Positions 17,833 through 25,367 of a stretch of DNA of 64,000 nt are shown here, one piece after another. The notes below the pieces were generated by a model. It did not search any database and was not told where the DNA came from. It was given only the letters and a program-made list of their open reading frames with translations. A program made the translations under genes and the position numbers. Positions within the stretch are counted from its first letter, which is position 1. The number at the start of each line of letters is the position of its first letter. This DNA is from 1-14-2-50-31-20 sp965370315 (GTDB lineage: Bacteria; Bacteroidota; Ignavibacteria; Ignavibacteriales; Melioribacteraceae): NCBI GenBank assembly GCA_965370315.1, contig CBDUTO010000003.1, forward strand, positions 20,613 to 84,612, read 5' to 3'.

Positions 17833-19002
17833 ATGTTAAACATTGCATTATTTGGCCCTCCCGGAGCCGGGAAAGGAACACAGTCAGAATTCCTTTTAAA
17901 AATATTTAATCTCTTTTACATTTCAACTGGTGATTCTTTACGTAAAGAAATAGCCGAAAAAACTAAATTAGGCTTGGAAGCACAAAGCATTATTGCATCC
18001 GGAGGGTTGGTTTCTGATGAAATTATTGTTCAGATTATAGAAAAAACTATTACAGATAATCCAAATGCCAACGGATTTTTATTTGATGGATTTCCCCGCA
18101 CATATGTTCAGGCGTATATTCTAGAAGGTTTAATGATAAAATTAAATACTTCGCTTAATTGTTTGATCAACATTAATGTTGATGAGGAAGAATCTGTTTC
18201 TCGTCTTTTGAACAGAGGAAAATCTTCCGGACGTTCTGATGATAATGAAACTGTGATTAGAAATCGACTTGTTGAATATAATGTAAAAACTCGTCCAGTA
18301 ATGCAGTTTTACAAAGACAGAAAAGTATATTTTGAAGTTGAAGGTTACGACTCAATTGAAAATGTACATAGAAGGATAATAAATATTTTACAGGACGAAC
18401 TCAGTAAATCACTTTATAATATTGTTCTTTTCGGTTATCCTGGCTGCGGGCGGGGTTCGCAGGGTCAAGCACTTGCTGAAAAATTTGATCTTGAATATAT
18501 TGCCACTGGCAAAATGCTTGAAGATGAAATTAAAGATAATACCGAAGTTGGGATGAAAATATTAGAACTATATGAAAATGGTCAACTTGTGCCCGATGAA
18601 ATTGTTGTACAATTGATTGAGAAAAAACTTGCGAACTCAAAAGGTGTTAAGGGGTATATTTTCAAGGGCTTTCCGAGAACTCTTGTACAATCTTACATAT
18701 TAGACGGGCTTTTAAAAAAGCATGGTTCTAAAATATCAAAGGTAATAGAGTTTGAAGTCCCAATACTTGAACTTATCAATAGGCTTGATGCACGGAGCAA
18801 GACTGATAAATGTATGCCATACGATAGCAATACTGCTAAAATTGTTAAGCGTCTACAGGAACATGAAAATAAAACCATTCCAGTAATTGAAAAATATGAA
18901 CAGCTGCATGATTTTAAAAAAATTGACGGCATGGGTACATTCGAAGAAGTATTTGAAAGAACTGTAGTTGATATTGAAAACGGGATGAAACATATGAGAT
19001 AA
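17833..19002 (+). CDS. tandem-fused adenylate kinase, second half degenerate
   Basis: The 389 residues contain two adenylate-kinase folds. Domain 1 (1-190) keeps the P-loop GPPGAGKGT (8-16, Lys14), STGDSLR (Arg37), FDGFPRT (Arg89) and a short LID with SGRSDD (Arg134) and RNRL, so it should convert AMP + ATP to 2 ADP. Domain 2 (194-389) aligns well but has GYPGCGRGS at 201-209 (Arg207 for the P-loop Lys), ATGKMLE (Glu230 for Arg37) and FKGFPRT; these losses suggest it is catalytically weak or dead. A single adenylate kinase has about 190-215 residues. It is one of two plus-strand non-IS genes in the window and lies between two decayed IS copies, so it may be an acquired or second adenylate kinase. 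Confidence 0.88.
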   Translation: MLNIALFGPPGAGKGTQSEFLLKIFNLFYISTGDSLRKEIAEKTKLGLEAQSIIASGGLVSDEIIVQIIEKTITDNPNANGFLFDGFPRTYVQAYILEGLMIKLNTSLNCLININVDEEESVSRLLNRGKSSGRSDDNETVIRNRLVEYNVKTRPVMQFYKDRKVYFEVEGYDSIENVHRRIINILQDELSKSLYNIVLFGYPGCGRGSQGQALAEKFDLEYIATGKMLEDEIKDNTEVGMKILELYENGQLVPDEIVVQLIEKKLANSKGVKGYIFKGFPRTLVQSYILDGLLKKHGSKISKVIEFEVPILELINRLDARSKTDKCMPYDSNTAKIVKRLQEHENKTIPVIEKYEQLHDFKKIDGMGTFEEVFERTVVDIENGMKHMR

Positions 19003-19032
19003 ATATAAACTTACCCACAAGTTCATTGGGCT

Positions 19033-19162
19033 GAATAATCGAAATAAATGAGGCAATTTCCATCCAAATTAGACTGAACATTCTTCATTGAGGAGCAACT
19101 ATATTAAAACTAAGTAGAGATTTTTGTTGATATTCAACACGGATGAGGTTTTGGACAGGGAC
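19033..19162 (+). mobile_element. right-end remnant of the same IS family
   Basis: About 130 bases match the 3' non-coding end of the intact IS, including AAATTAGACTGAACATTC, AACTAAGTAGAGATTTTTG and the tip GGTTTTGGACAGGGACA. No left end or transposase sequence is present. It lies directly behind the adenylate kinase stop. The remaining bases up to 19255 show nothing recognisable. Confidence 0.65.
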
Positions 19163-19255
19163 AGCTACCCACTCTTTTTTGAGCCTTTTTTACAAAATCC
19201 ACCAATGGCTGTTTGATTCTAGTTACTTTGTTTTTCTTAATTCTATTTCTCACAC

Positions 19256-20086
19256 TCAATAATTATTTTTTTGTGCAACAATTCTCACCCCGCCTAAATT
19301 TCCACCATCAAATAGTTTAACCATTTTACTGTAAAAATCTTCTAAGCCTTCCACTACTTCAATACCATTCACGGTAATTTGGCGTTCACGATTTTCAATA
19401 AATTTTTTGAAACGGTCATTTACAAATTCTTTCCAGTTAGTAGTCATATCAACGAGTTCAATTTTACCAAATCCATTCTCTGACAGTTGCTCTTTGTATT
19501 CATCGAGTGTCGGGAGATAGTTACAATAAACATCATTAGATAAAATATCAAGCTCCTTTTCAGTAAACTCACTTCGTTTATAGAAATCCTCTACAAACAT
19601 TTGTCCATTAGATTTCAAAAGAGAATTAGATTTTTTTAGAAGCGTTGAACGATTCGGAATATGAAGAAAGGCAAGCCAGCTGACTAAAACATCGTATTGG
19701 TTTACACGTCCAGAAAACTCAAGAATATTTCCGCACAGATGTTCAACTAATTCGGAAAGTCCACATTGCTTTGTTAAAAGTTCTGCCGTCTGGTTTAAGT
19801 CTGGTTGCAGTTCAAGTGCAGTTACAAATGACCCGGTTTTTTTCGCTATATATCTTGCAGGTCCACCAATTCCAGAGCCAAGGTCGAAGACTCTGCTATT
19901 CGCATCTATCTTAAGAAGACGAATAGCTTCATCAACTGATTCGGTACCTAAATAGTGGTATTGATCAAGTTTGGAAACATCTTCAATTTTAAGCGAACTT
20001 TCCTTTTTTAAACCACCAATACCAATCTCATTGAAAATTCTTTCAGGCTGATTATACAGTTTCATTGTTTTTATATTTTCGTTCAC
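19256..20086 (-). CDS. class I SAM-dependent methyltransferase
   Basis: 276 residues. The glycine-rich SAM motif FDLGSGIGGPARYIA lies at 67-81, followed by the acidic motif II (TALELQPDLN) and a post-motif region VSWLAFLHIPNR. The layout resembles the sarcosine/dimethylglycine and tocopherol-type small-molecule N- or C-methyltransferases, but the substrate cannot be named. It starts with GTG: AAAGGAG lies 7 bases upstream, which settles the start over the ATG seven codons in. It stands alone, with an IS remnant behind it and a secreted-protein gene beyond. Confidence 0.82.
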   Translation of the reverse strand: MNENIKTMKLYNQPERIFNEIGIGGLKKESSLKIEDVSKLDQYHYLGTESVDEAIRLLKIDANSRVFDLGSGIGGPARYIAKKTGSFVTALELQPDLNQTAELLTKQCGLSELVEHLCGNILEFSGRVNQYDVLVSWLAFLHIPNRSTLLKKSNSLLKSNGQMFVEDFYKRSEFTEKELDILSNDVYCNYLPTLDEYKEQLSENGFGKIELVDMTTNWKEFVNDRFKKFIENRERQITVNGIEVVEGLEDFYSKMVKLFDGGNLGGVRIVAQKNNY

Positions 20087-20180
20087 TTATTTACTCCTTT
20101 GCAGATCTTTCTGGAAAGCCTAGTACTCTTCAAAATAAAAATTTATTACATTATTCTTTGATAACTATTAATGAAAACTC

Positions 20181-21779
20181 CTATTTAATTAACATCATTT
20201 TTTTCGTTTCAAAAAAACCTTTAGTTTGAACGCTATAAAAATAAATTCCGGAAGATAAACCAGCTGCATTAAATTCAACCTCATGAACTCCGGACAGCTT
20301 TTGTTCATTTACTAAAGTTGTAATTTCATTGCCCAATGCGTCAAACACTTTAATTAAAACATTCTGGCTACTTACTACTTGATACTTAATTCTCGTTGTA
20401 GGATTAAATGGATTTGGATAATTTTGTTCAATGCTGAATTTTGTCGGATGCTCATATAACCCATTAATAGCTGTTGCCGGGTTTCCGTAATACGCAAAAA
20501 CCTCTTCAGCCAAAAACCAAAATGATAATTTATCTGAAATTACAATTGTTCGTGATGAAAAACTTGGAACCCATACGCCATTATCCCAATACTGCATTGA
20601 TTGATATGTGTTATTACCATTTAAGTCAATATCCGAAAGTAATCTTTGAGCGTTGACCCACGTGGAATCTACCCAGACTTCAAACAGATAGCTTGTTTGT
20701 ATTCCATCATTACTGTAATTAAAATTTGCTCGTGATTGATTCTCCCACCTCAAACTATCAACATTAAATTTTTCACTAAAAATATAAATTCTATCTCCGT
20801 TTGTATTAAGGTCTGTACTCCTCCTTGTATTAAAAACTAATCTATTATTCACATAATCTGATGTAACAGAAAGCTCTCTTAATTCCATAGTGTAATCATA
20901 CATTGTAAGAGTCTTAGCTTCCAAAGAATCACTGCCTGAAGTTGATAGATAAGTGCTAGATAATATTCGATTCTCTGAATCATATTCATATATATATTTA
21001 TATGATTCAAACCAGGCTCCGTTATCCCACCAAAAATTTGACGAGGTAATTATATTGTTATTGGAGTCATATGTATACCCCGACTTTCTCCAATTCTCAA
21101 GAATTCCTCCATTTTCAAATTCAATTATATCATTTATTCTGTTTCCATTTACGTCATATTCATTAGTATAACGTGCACTTGGTACCCATTTAGTTCCGTC
21201 CCAAACTTCTGTTAAGCTAACTGTCCTTTTTCCTTCAGTGTTATATGCATCACTATTACGCCTAGAGTTAATCCAACTATTATCATGGTCCCATTTTTGC
21301 CAGAGCCTCATAGTCAAATCACCATTTTCATTATACTCAGATTCTATTTTCTCCATATCCTCCCACCCGAATGACCATCCCGCTTGTGTAAGTTCTAATG
21401 TTTGATTACGGTTTACATCATATTCAAAAGTTTTCCGGTAAACGCTATCACTAATAATATTAGTCCTAAATCGTATAAAATCTTCAATTAGTGATCCGTT
21501 AGTGTCATATGTGTAAGTGTGTTTTTCAGATTTACCGTTTCCAAGATTAGCAATTATGCTGTCGGGAGGTGTTGTTGATTCAGTCGCCTTATTAAGCACT
21601 TCATTGTATTCGTTTTGGGGGAATTCTGTTAAACTGGTGCTATTGTTTCCGGTATTATAGAAGCTTGTTTCGCGATCAAAGTTATTTAGATCACCTGAAA
21701 TATTTTTAGGCTGAGCAACTAAATTCGAGCTTAAGAATAAACAAAGAACTACTGTAAAAATATGTAATAAATGTTTCAT
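20181..21779 (-). CDS. secreted repeat protein with type IX sorting domain
   Basis: 532 residues. A signal peptide (1-22, LVAQ) is followed by about eight imperfect repeats of 35-45 residues built on patterns such as YTYDTNG, YEYDSENR and NEYDVNGNR alternating with W-rich strands (DNGAW, DNSWINS). A C-terminal sorting domain (about 445-532) opens with IEQNYPNPFNPTT and ends SGIYFYSVQTKG...KKMMLIK. The repeats recall YD/RHS-like beta structures, but no toxin or core domain follows. Export by the type IX system and anchoring outside the cell is the likely fate. GGAGAAAGCATA precedes the ATG. No neighbour suggests a pathway. Confidence 0.85.
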   Translation of the reverse strand: MKHLLHIFTVVLCLFLSSNLVAQPKNISGDLNNFDRETSFYNTGNNSTSLTEFPQNEYNEVLNKATESTTPPDSIIANLGNGKSEKHTYTYDTNGSLIEDFIRFRTNIISDSVYRKTFEYDVNRNQTLELTQAGWSFGWEDMEKIESEYNENGDLTMRLWQKWDHDNSWINSRRNSDAYNTEGKRTVSLTEVWDGTKWVPSARYTNEYDVNGNRINDIIEFENGGILENWRKSGYTYDSNNNIITSSNFWWDNGAWFESYKYIYEYDSENRILSSTYLSTSGSDSLEAKTLTMYDYTMELRELSVTSDYVNNRLVFNTRRSTDLNTNGDRIYIFSEKFNVDSLRWENQSRANFNYSNDGIQTSYLFEVWVDSTWVNAQRLLSDIDLNGNNTYQSMQYWDNGVWVPSFSSRTIVISDKLSFWFLAEEVFAYYGNPATAINGLYEHPTKFSIEQNYPNPFNPTTRIKYQVVSSQNVLIKVFDALGNEITTLVNEQKLSGVHEVEFNAAGLSSGIYFYSVQTKGFFETKKMMLIK

Positions 21780-22253
21780 TATGCTTTCTCCTTTTTATGC
21801 TTTGTTTTGTTTACACCATGTTAAAATTTCTATCCCATTATACTTTAAGAAGGTTTCATAAACCCGCCAATAATTAAATACCGTTTTTTTGCTTATTTCT
21901 GTGCTTTAAAAGATACATTTCTGATACAAGTGAAAGATTTGGGAATATTACACGAATGAATAGGACTTTTGGATGAATCACTTTTAGTTAGGGGAAATAT
22001 AATAAAAAATGCGATGTAATGTCATATTTGTTTTTTTTAGGTTGCTTTCTGTAAACCATCCTCAGAATTTCTTTTTAATTCCGACACAATATAATCTGAA
22101 TGACTCATCGTCAGAATTACAATTATTGTTTTTAAAATTAAGTAACTATCCATTCTCAGAGATTTATTCTATTCGTAAAATTCTTCAAGCTCTATTAAGT
22201 TCCGGGTTCCCTCTTTTCTTACACCAAATACCGACCCGTAGCCAGTAATACTG
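21780..22253. other. non-coding gap, nothing recognised
   Basis: The 470 bases between the secreted repeat protein and an IS remnant hold only the ribosome site of the former. A 79-codon open frame at 22009-22248 has no ribosome site, no family resemblance and a hydrophobic composition typical of chance frames in AT-rich DNA. I see no RNA gene or clear hairpin. Confidence 0.4.
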
Positions 22254-22955
22254 GTGTGCATGTTCATTTGCTCATCCGAATAAAAAACTAACGAATTATA
22301 CTTTTTACTACAATGAGATTTCATAATTTTACTTCATTCTAAACAAACTATTATCAAATATGATTAAATCACTCTTCACCTTTCTTCTCAACCTATTCAA
22401 ATCAAGAACTCAACTACAATTTCGGAAAGTATTTTGAGAAGAAAATTTCTGATATTGGTATTAAAGAAATTATTACTGCTTATAGATCTCCTTGGCAAAA
22501 CGGATATGTTGAAAGAGTGATTGGGACGATTAGAAGAGAATGCCTTGATCACTTCATAGTTTTCAACGAAGCCCATCTCAGAGAAATTCTTAAAGAATAT
22601 TTTTATTACTACAATAAATTTCGAACACATTTGGGGTTGGATAAAGATACTCCGAAAAGGAGACCAATAGAATCAATTGGAAAAATAGCTAATATTCCTA
22701 TTCTAAATGGTCTACATAATATTTATTTCAGAGAAGCTGTTTAAGTTATAGAAAAGACAAACTAAATTTTCAAGTCAGTCCATTTTAGGCTAGTGTATTA
22801 CTAGATCTGCTTTTAAGAATAATCGCAATAATTGATAATTTCCTATCAGATTAATATAAATCTACCGAACCATTCTAAACAAAATAACAAGTTTATTAAA
22901 ATTATGTAAAGATAATGAGTGAAATCATATGCAGATGAAGTTTTGGATAGTCACA
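22254..22955 (+). mobile_element. internally deleted IS copy, about 700 bp
   Basis: The left end (TGTTCATTTGCTCATCCG at 22261) and right end (AGTTTTGGATAGTCACA) match the intact IS at 47800-49136. The tips have drifted: the left tip is no longer TGTCCCT. Internally, transposase codon 20 is joined directly to codon 231, a deletion of about 630 bp whose junction has short AATT microhomology. Confidence 0.8.
22360..22744 (+). pseudogene. deleted IS transposase
   Basis: It begins MIKSLFTFLLNLFKSRTQL and reaches a TGA after about 25 codons because the deletion shifted the frame. The other frame then encodes the intact C-terminal third (GKYFEKKISDIGIKE...NIYFREAV), including the catalytic Glu in NGYVER. 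The last roughly 265 coding bases differ from the intact copy at 47907-48920 by one base that I can find, although the ends of the two elements are strongly diverged. Confidence 0.85.
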
Positions 22956-23129
22956 GCAAGTCAACCATTGGAATTTACTACTGTTATATTTACTAATCCT
23001 TCGGCAAATTAAACTCACGAAAGAATAATTTGACATAGTGTCCTTTTATGCTTACATTAAATAAGTAATAATCTGGGGCAGATAAATACTTTGTAAAAAG
23101 AGTGAAATTTAATACGAAAGGATTTTAAA

Positions 23130-24452
23130 ATGAAAAGAAAATATTCTAGTGCAATACTTATAATATTCCTCTTTTCCATACTTACACGTGCTCAAAACCT
23201 GGTGCTATATACAACACTTAATGATGAAGCATCAATCACTTCTCCTTCTACTGGTCCTGCAAGCCTTTCATATAATGGGACTTTTGTAGCTGCAAAGTAT
23301 AGTAGTGGTTTTCTTGCAGATGCTATTAATGAATTTGTAACTTTTAATGTTGGAGCATCGACAGGAACAGAATCTGGTAAACTAAATCAAAGTAAAGGAA
23401 CTATCGCATTTTGGTATAAACCAAATTATGCGACTGGTGCAGGCGATCCTTCTTTTTTCTTTTGTATTAATACTGGTGGTAGTACTGGTTATTTGGCAAT
23501 GAAGTATGAAAACGACGGCTCAAATAACAATATACGTCTCCATTTAAGGGGATGGAATACACAAGCAATAGATGATTTATCATCAACAAGCTGGTCGGCT
23601 GGCGATCTGGTACACATAGCTGCTGTTTGGGATGCATCTGGATCAAATTCAGATATTAACGGTGGTAATTCTGCAGCAATTTACATAAATGGAAGTGTTA
23701 CTGGATTTGGTAATACAACATGGACACCCGCGGCAACTAATGGCACAAATTTATTCATTGGTCGTTATGCGACTGCGCAACAATTCGCTGATGGAGTTAT
23801 TGATGATTTTTATATTTATGATGATGTTTTAACATCAACCGAAATAAATAATTTAAAAAATTCACAATCACTGCTGCCTGTTGAGTTATCTTCATTCACT
23901 GCTCATTTGAAAGACAATCAAGTTCATCTCAATTGGGAAACCGCCACTGAAATTAATAATTATGGGTTTGGAATTGAGAGAAAGCTTTCAGCTATCAGCA
24001 GTCAGCATTCAGAATGGGAAACTATTGGTTTTATATCTGGACATGGAAATAGTAACAGTCCTAAAAGTTATGACTTTATTGATAATGAGAGCCCCACTGG
24101 TGAATTAGAATATCGATTAAAACAATTGGATACTGATGGTAGCTTTGAATATAGTGAAACAATAATTGTAGAACTAGGAACACCAACTAAATATGATATA
24201 CAACAAAATCATCCAAATCCTTTTAATCCGAGTACAGAAATAAATTATTCTATACCCAAATCCGGGAAAGTAATATTGAGAGTATATTCAATTCTAGGAG
24301 AAGAAGTAGCAATGCTGGTAAATGAAAATAAAGAAGCCGGAGAATATACGGTACACTTTATGACAGAAGGAAGTTTAGCAAGTGGCATTTATATAACGCG
24401 AATGGAAAGCGGTAGTTATAGCAAAACAATAAAAATGATATTATTAAGATAA
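23130..24452 (+). CDS. secreted LamG-fold protein with type IX sorting domain
   Basis: 440 residues on the plus strand, unlike its neighbours. A signal peptide (1-21, TRAQ) is followed by a LamG/concanavalin-like jelly-roll (about 25-245; GTIAFWYKPN, HIAAVWDASG, INGSVTGFG, LFIGRYA, GVIDDFYIYDDVLTSTEI). A short linker domain (LPVELSSFTAHLKDNQVHLNWETATE, about 250-345) is frequent in this phylum. The sorting domain (about 358-440) has IQQNHPNPFNPSTEI and ends SYSKTIKMILLR. It probably binds or decorates extracellular glycans after type IX export. AAAGGATTTTAAA precedes the ATG. The gene sits between an IS remnant and a truncated gene start. Confidence 0.87.
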   Translation: MKRKYSSAILIIFLFSILTRAQNLVLYTTLNDEASITSPSTGPASLSYNGTFVAAKYSSGFLADAINEFVTFNVGASTGTESGKLNQSKGTIAFWYKPNYATGAGDPSFFFCINTGGSTGYLAMKYENDGSNNNIRLHLRGWNTQAIDDLSSTSWSAGDLVHIAAVWDASGSNSDINGGNSAAIYINGSVTGFGNTTWTPAATNGTNLFIGRYATAQQFADGVIDDFYIYDDVLTSTEINNLKNSQSLLPVELSSFTAHLKDNQVHLNWETATEINNYGFGIERKLSAISSQHSEWETIGFISGHGNSNSPKSYDFIDNESPTGELEYRLKQLDTDGSFEYSETIIVELGTPTKYDIQQNHPNPFNPSTEINYSIPKSGKVILRVYSILGEEVAMLVNENKEAGEYTVHFMTEGSLASGIYITRMESGSYSKTIKMILLR

Positions 24453-24468
24453 ACGAGACAAAACTAAA

Positions 24469-24537
24469 ATGAAAAAGCATTTAATTACAATTATTTTAAT
24501 ATCACTAACAACACAACTCTACTCACAAAAAGGATAA
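24469..24537 (+). pseudogene. truncated start of a secreted protein
   Basis: Seventeen bases after the LamG gene an ATG opens a typical signal peptide (MKKHLITIILISLTTQLYSQ) that stops at codon 23. In another frame the sequence continues as IKVLLDDGTEIH and then stops, so a base change plus loss of the remainder is likely. About 30 bases later an IS256-type element end begins. I read this as the stub of a second secreted gene destroyed by that insertion. Confidence 0.55.
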
Positions 24538-24606
24538 AAGTATTATTAGATGATGGCACAGAAATTCACTGACACTGTAACATTTTTTGTGTAAATGGTA
24601 TAATGC

Positions 24607-24939
24607 TTATTTGATGAATGGCTTTAGCCGTTCTTCAAATATAATGGAAAATTGAGAAATAATGAAAGTCCAATCTCTAATTGACATAGTCCATTTTTTT
24701 GATATATCTCTATAAGCAAGATAAAGCATTTTTGTTAATGCATCATCATTCGGAAAAAGGGCTCTGTTTTTGTGACCTTTCTAAATTGTCAATGTAAGTT
24801 TTCTACTGCATTTGTAGTGTAAATTACTATTCTAATTTGCTCTGGATATTTGAAATACACCGCTAAGTTATTCCAGTTTTGTCTCCATGATTTGATAGGA
24901 TAAGGATAACTCTTTCCCCATTTTTCTTCTAGTTTATCA
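24607..24939 (-). pseudogene. IS256-family transposase C-terminal remnant
   Basis: Minus-strand translation gives EEKWGKSYPYPIKSWRQNWNNL, FKYPEQIRIVIYTTNAVENL, then after one stop codon QFRKVTKTE, and after a frameshift FPNDDALTKMLYLA and ISKKWTMSIRDWTFIISQF. These are hallmark blocks of the Mutator/IS256 C-terminus. The catalytic Asp region is missing upstream. Next to the 3' end, around 24566-24600, the sequence CACTGACACTGTAACATTTTTTG looks like the element's terminal repeat. The other side is cut exactly where the small IS derivative at 24942 begins. Confidence 0.8.
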
Positions 24940-24941
24940 TG

Positions 24942-25031
24942 TTGTCCCTATTCATCTGCTCATCCGCATAGAAAACTAACTTGAGATTCTTGTTGATATT
25001 CAGCACGGACGAGGTTTTGGATAGGGACAAC
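24942..25031 (+). mobile_element. 90-bp MITE derived from the IS family
   Basis: It consists only of the two IS ends: TTGTCCCTATTCATCTGCTCATCCGC on the left and GACGAGGTTTTGGATAGGGACAAC on the right, joined near GAAAACTAACTTGAGATTC. The tips are inverted repeats (TTGTCCCTAT / ATAGGGACAA). No coding capacity. It would need the transposase from 47907-48920 to move. Confidence 0.75.
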
Positions 25032-25077
25032 GTCAGATAGGTCCGTTTACAGCGTCTACAGCGGTAGTTTAAAAACC

Positions 25078-25121
25078 AAAAAGCCCGAAAACGGCTCTTT
25101 CATGCTGTAAACGGGCTTTTA
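25078..25121 (-). terminator. terminator behind the tRNA-Ser 3' end
   Basis: A 9-bp perfect stem, AAAAGCCCG (minus strand, 25120-25112) and CGGGCTTTT (25087-25079), encloses a 24-base loop and is followed by T residues. It lies 9 bases beyond the CCA of the tRNA fragment, as expected for a tRNA terminator. The run of A on the other side means it could work on both strands. Confidence 0.65.
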
Positions 25122-25129
25122 AAATAGTA

Positions 25130-25149
25130 TGGCGGAGAGTGAGGGATTC
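25130..25149 (-). tRNA. isolated 3' end of tRNA-Ser (fragment)
   Basis: The minus strand reads GAATCCCTCACTCTCCGCCA: T-loop positions 57-60, the 3' strand of the T-arm (CCCTC), acceptor 3' strand ACTCTCC, discriminator G and CCA. The implied 5' acceptor GGAGAGT is that of a serine tRNA. Upstream the sequence is AGATAAGCGAA instead of the T-loop TTC and T-arm 5' strand, so the gene is not functional. Such 3' fragments are typical att sites left by tyrosine-recombinase islands. The remaining bases to 25284 show nothing else. Confidence 0.6.
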
Positions 25150-25284
25150 TTCGCTTATCTAAATATAATTCGTTTTTAGGCTGTATACGTATCTTTTTAA
25201 AAATCGATGTCCAAAAAATGCCCACCATTTTTAAAACTTTATTTTACTTAATTTTATTGTGATTATTGAAGAGTACGGCTTGAA

Positions 25285-25316
25285 CTTGTGCAGACGTGGT
25301 TTTCAATAGGGACAAC
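25285..25316 (+). repeat. lone right tip of the IS family
   Basis: GACGTGGTTTTCAATAGGGACAAC matches the right tips of the other copies. No left end was found nearby. It lies 52 bases after the end of the metallophosphatase gene, in a 330-bp stretch without genes. Confidence 0.45.
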
Positions 25317-25367
25317 CACTTAAACAGCCTAATGTGAGTTATCGACTTTCATCAACTATTATATATT

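Noticed and set aside
18693..19056. Minus-strand frames opposite the adenylate kinase
   Set aside because: They are shadows of the plus-strand gene, whose two domains are clearly recognisable.
20181..21779. YDxxG-like repeats suggesting an RHS/YD toxin
   Set aside because: No RHS core or C-terminal toxin; the protein ends in a type IX sorting domain and no immunity gene adjoins it.
22009..22248. 79-codon frame in the gap before an IS remnant
   Set aside because: No ribosome site, no recognisable motif and composition like chance AT-rich translation.
25068..25230. Minus-strand frame of about 42 codons running through the tRNA fragment and terminator
   Set aside because: It has no ribosome site or similarity, and the tRNA 3' end with hairpin explains the sequence better.
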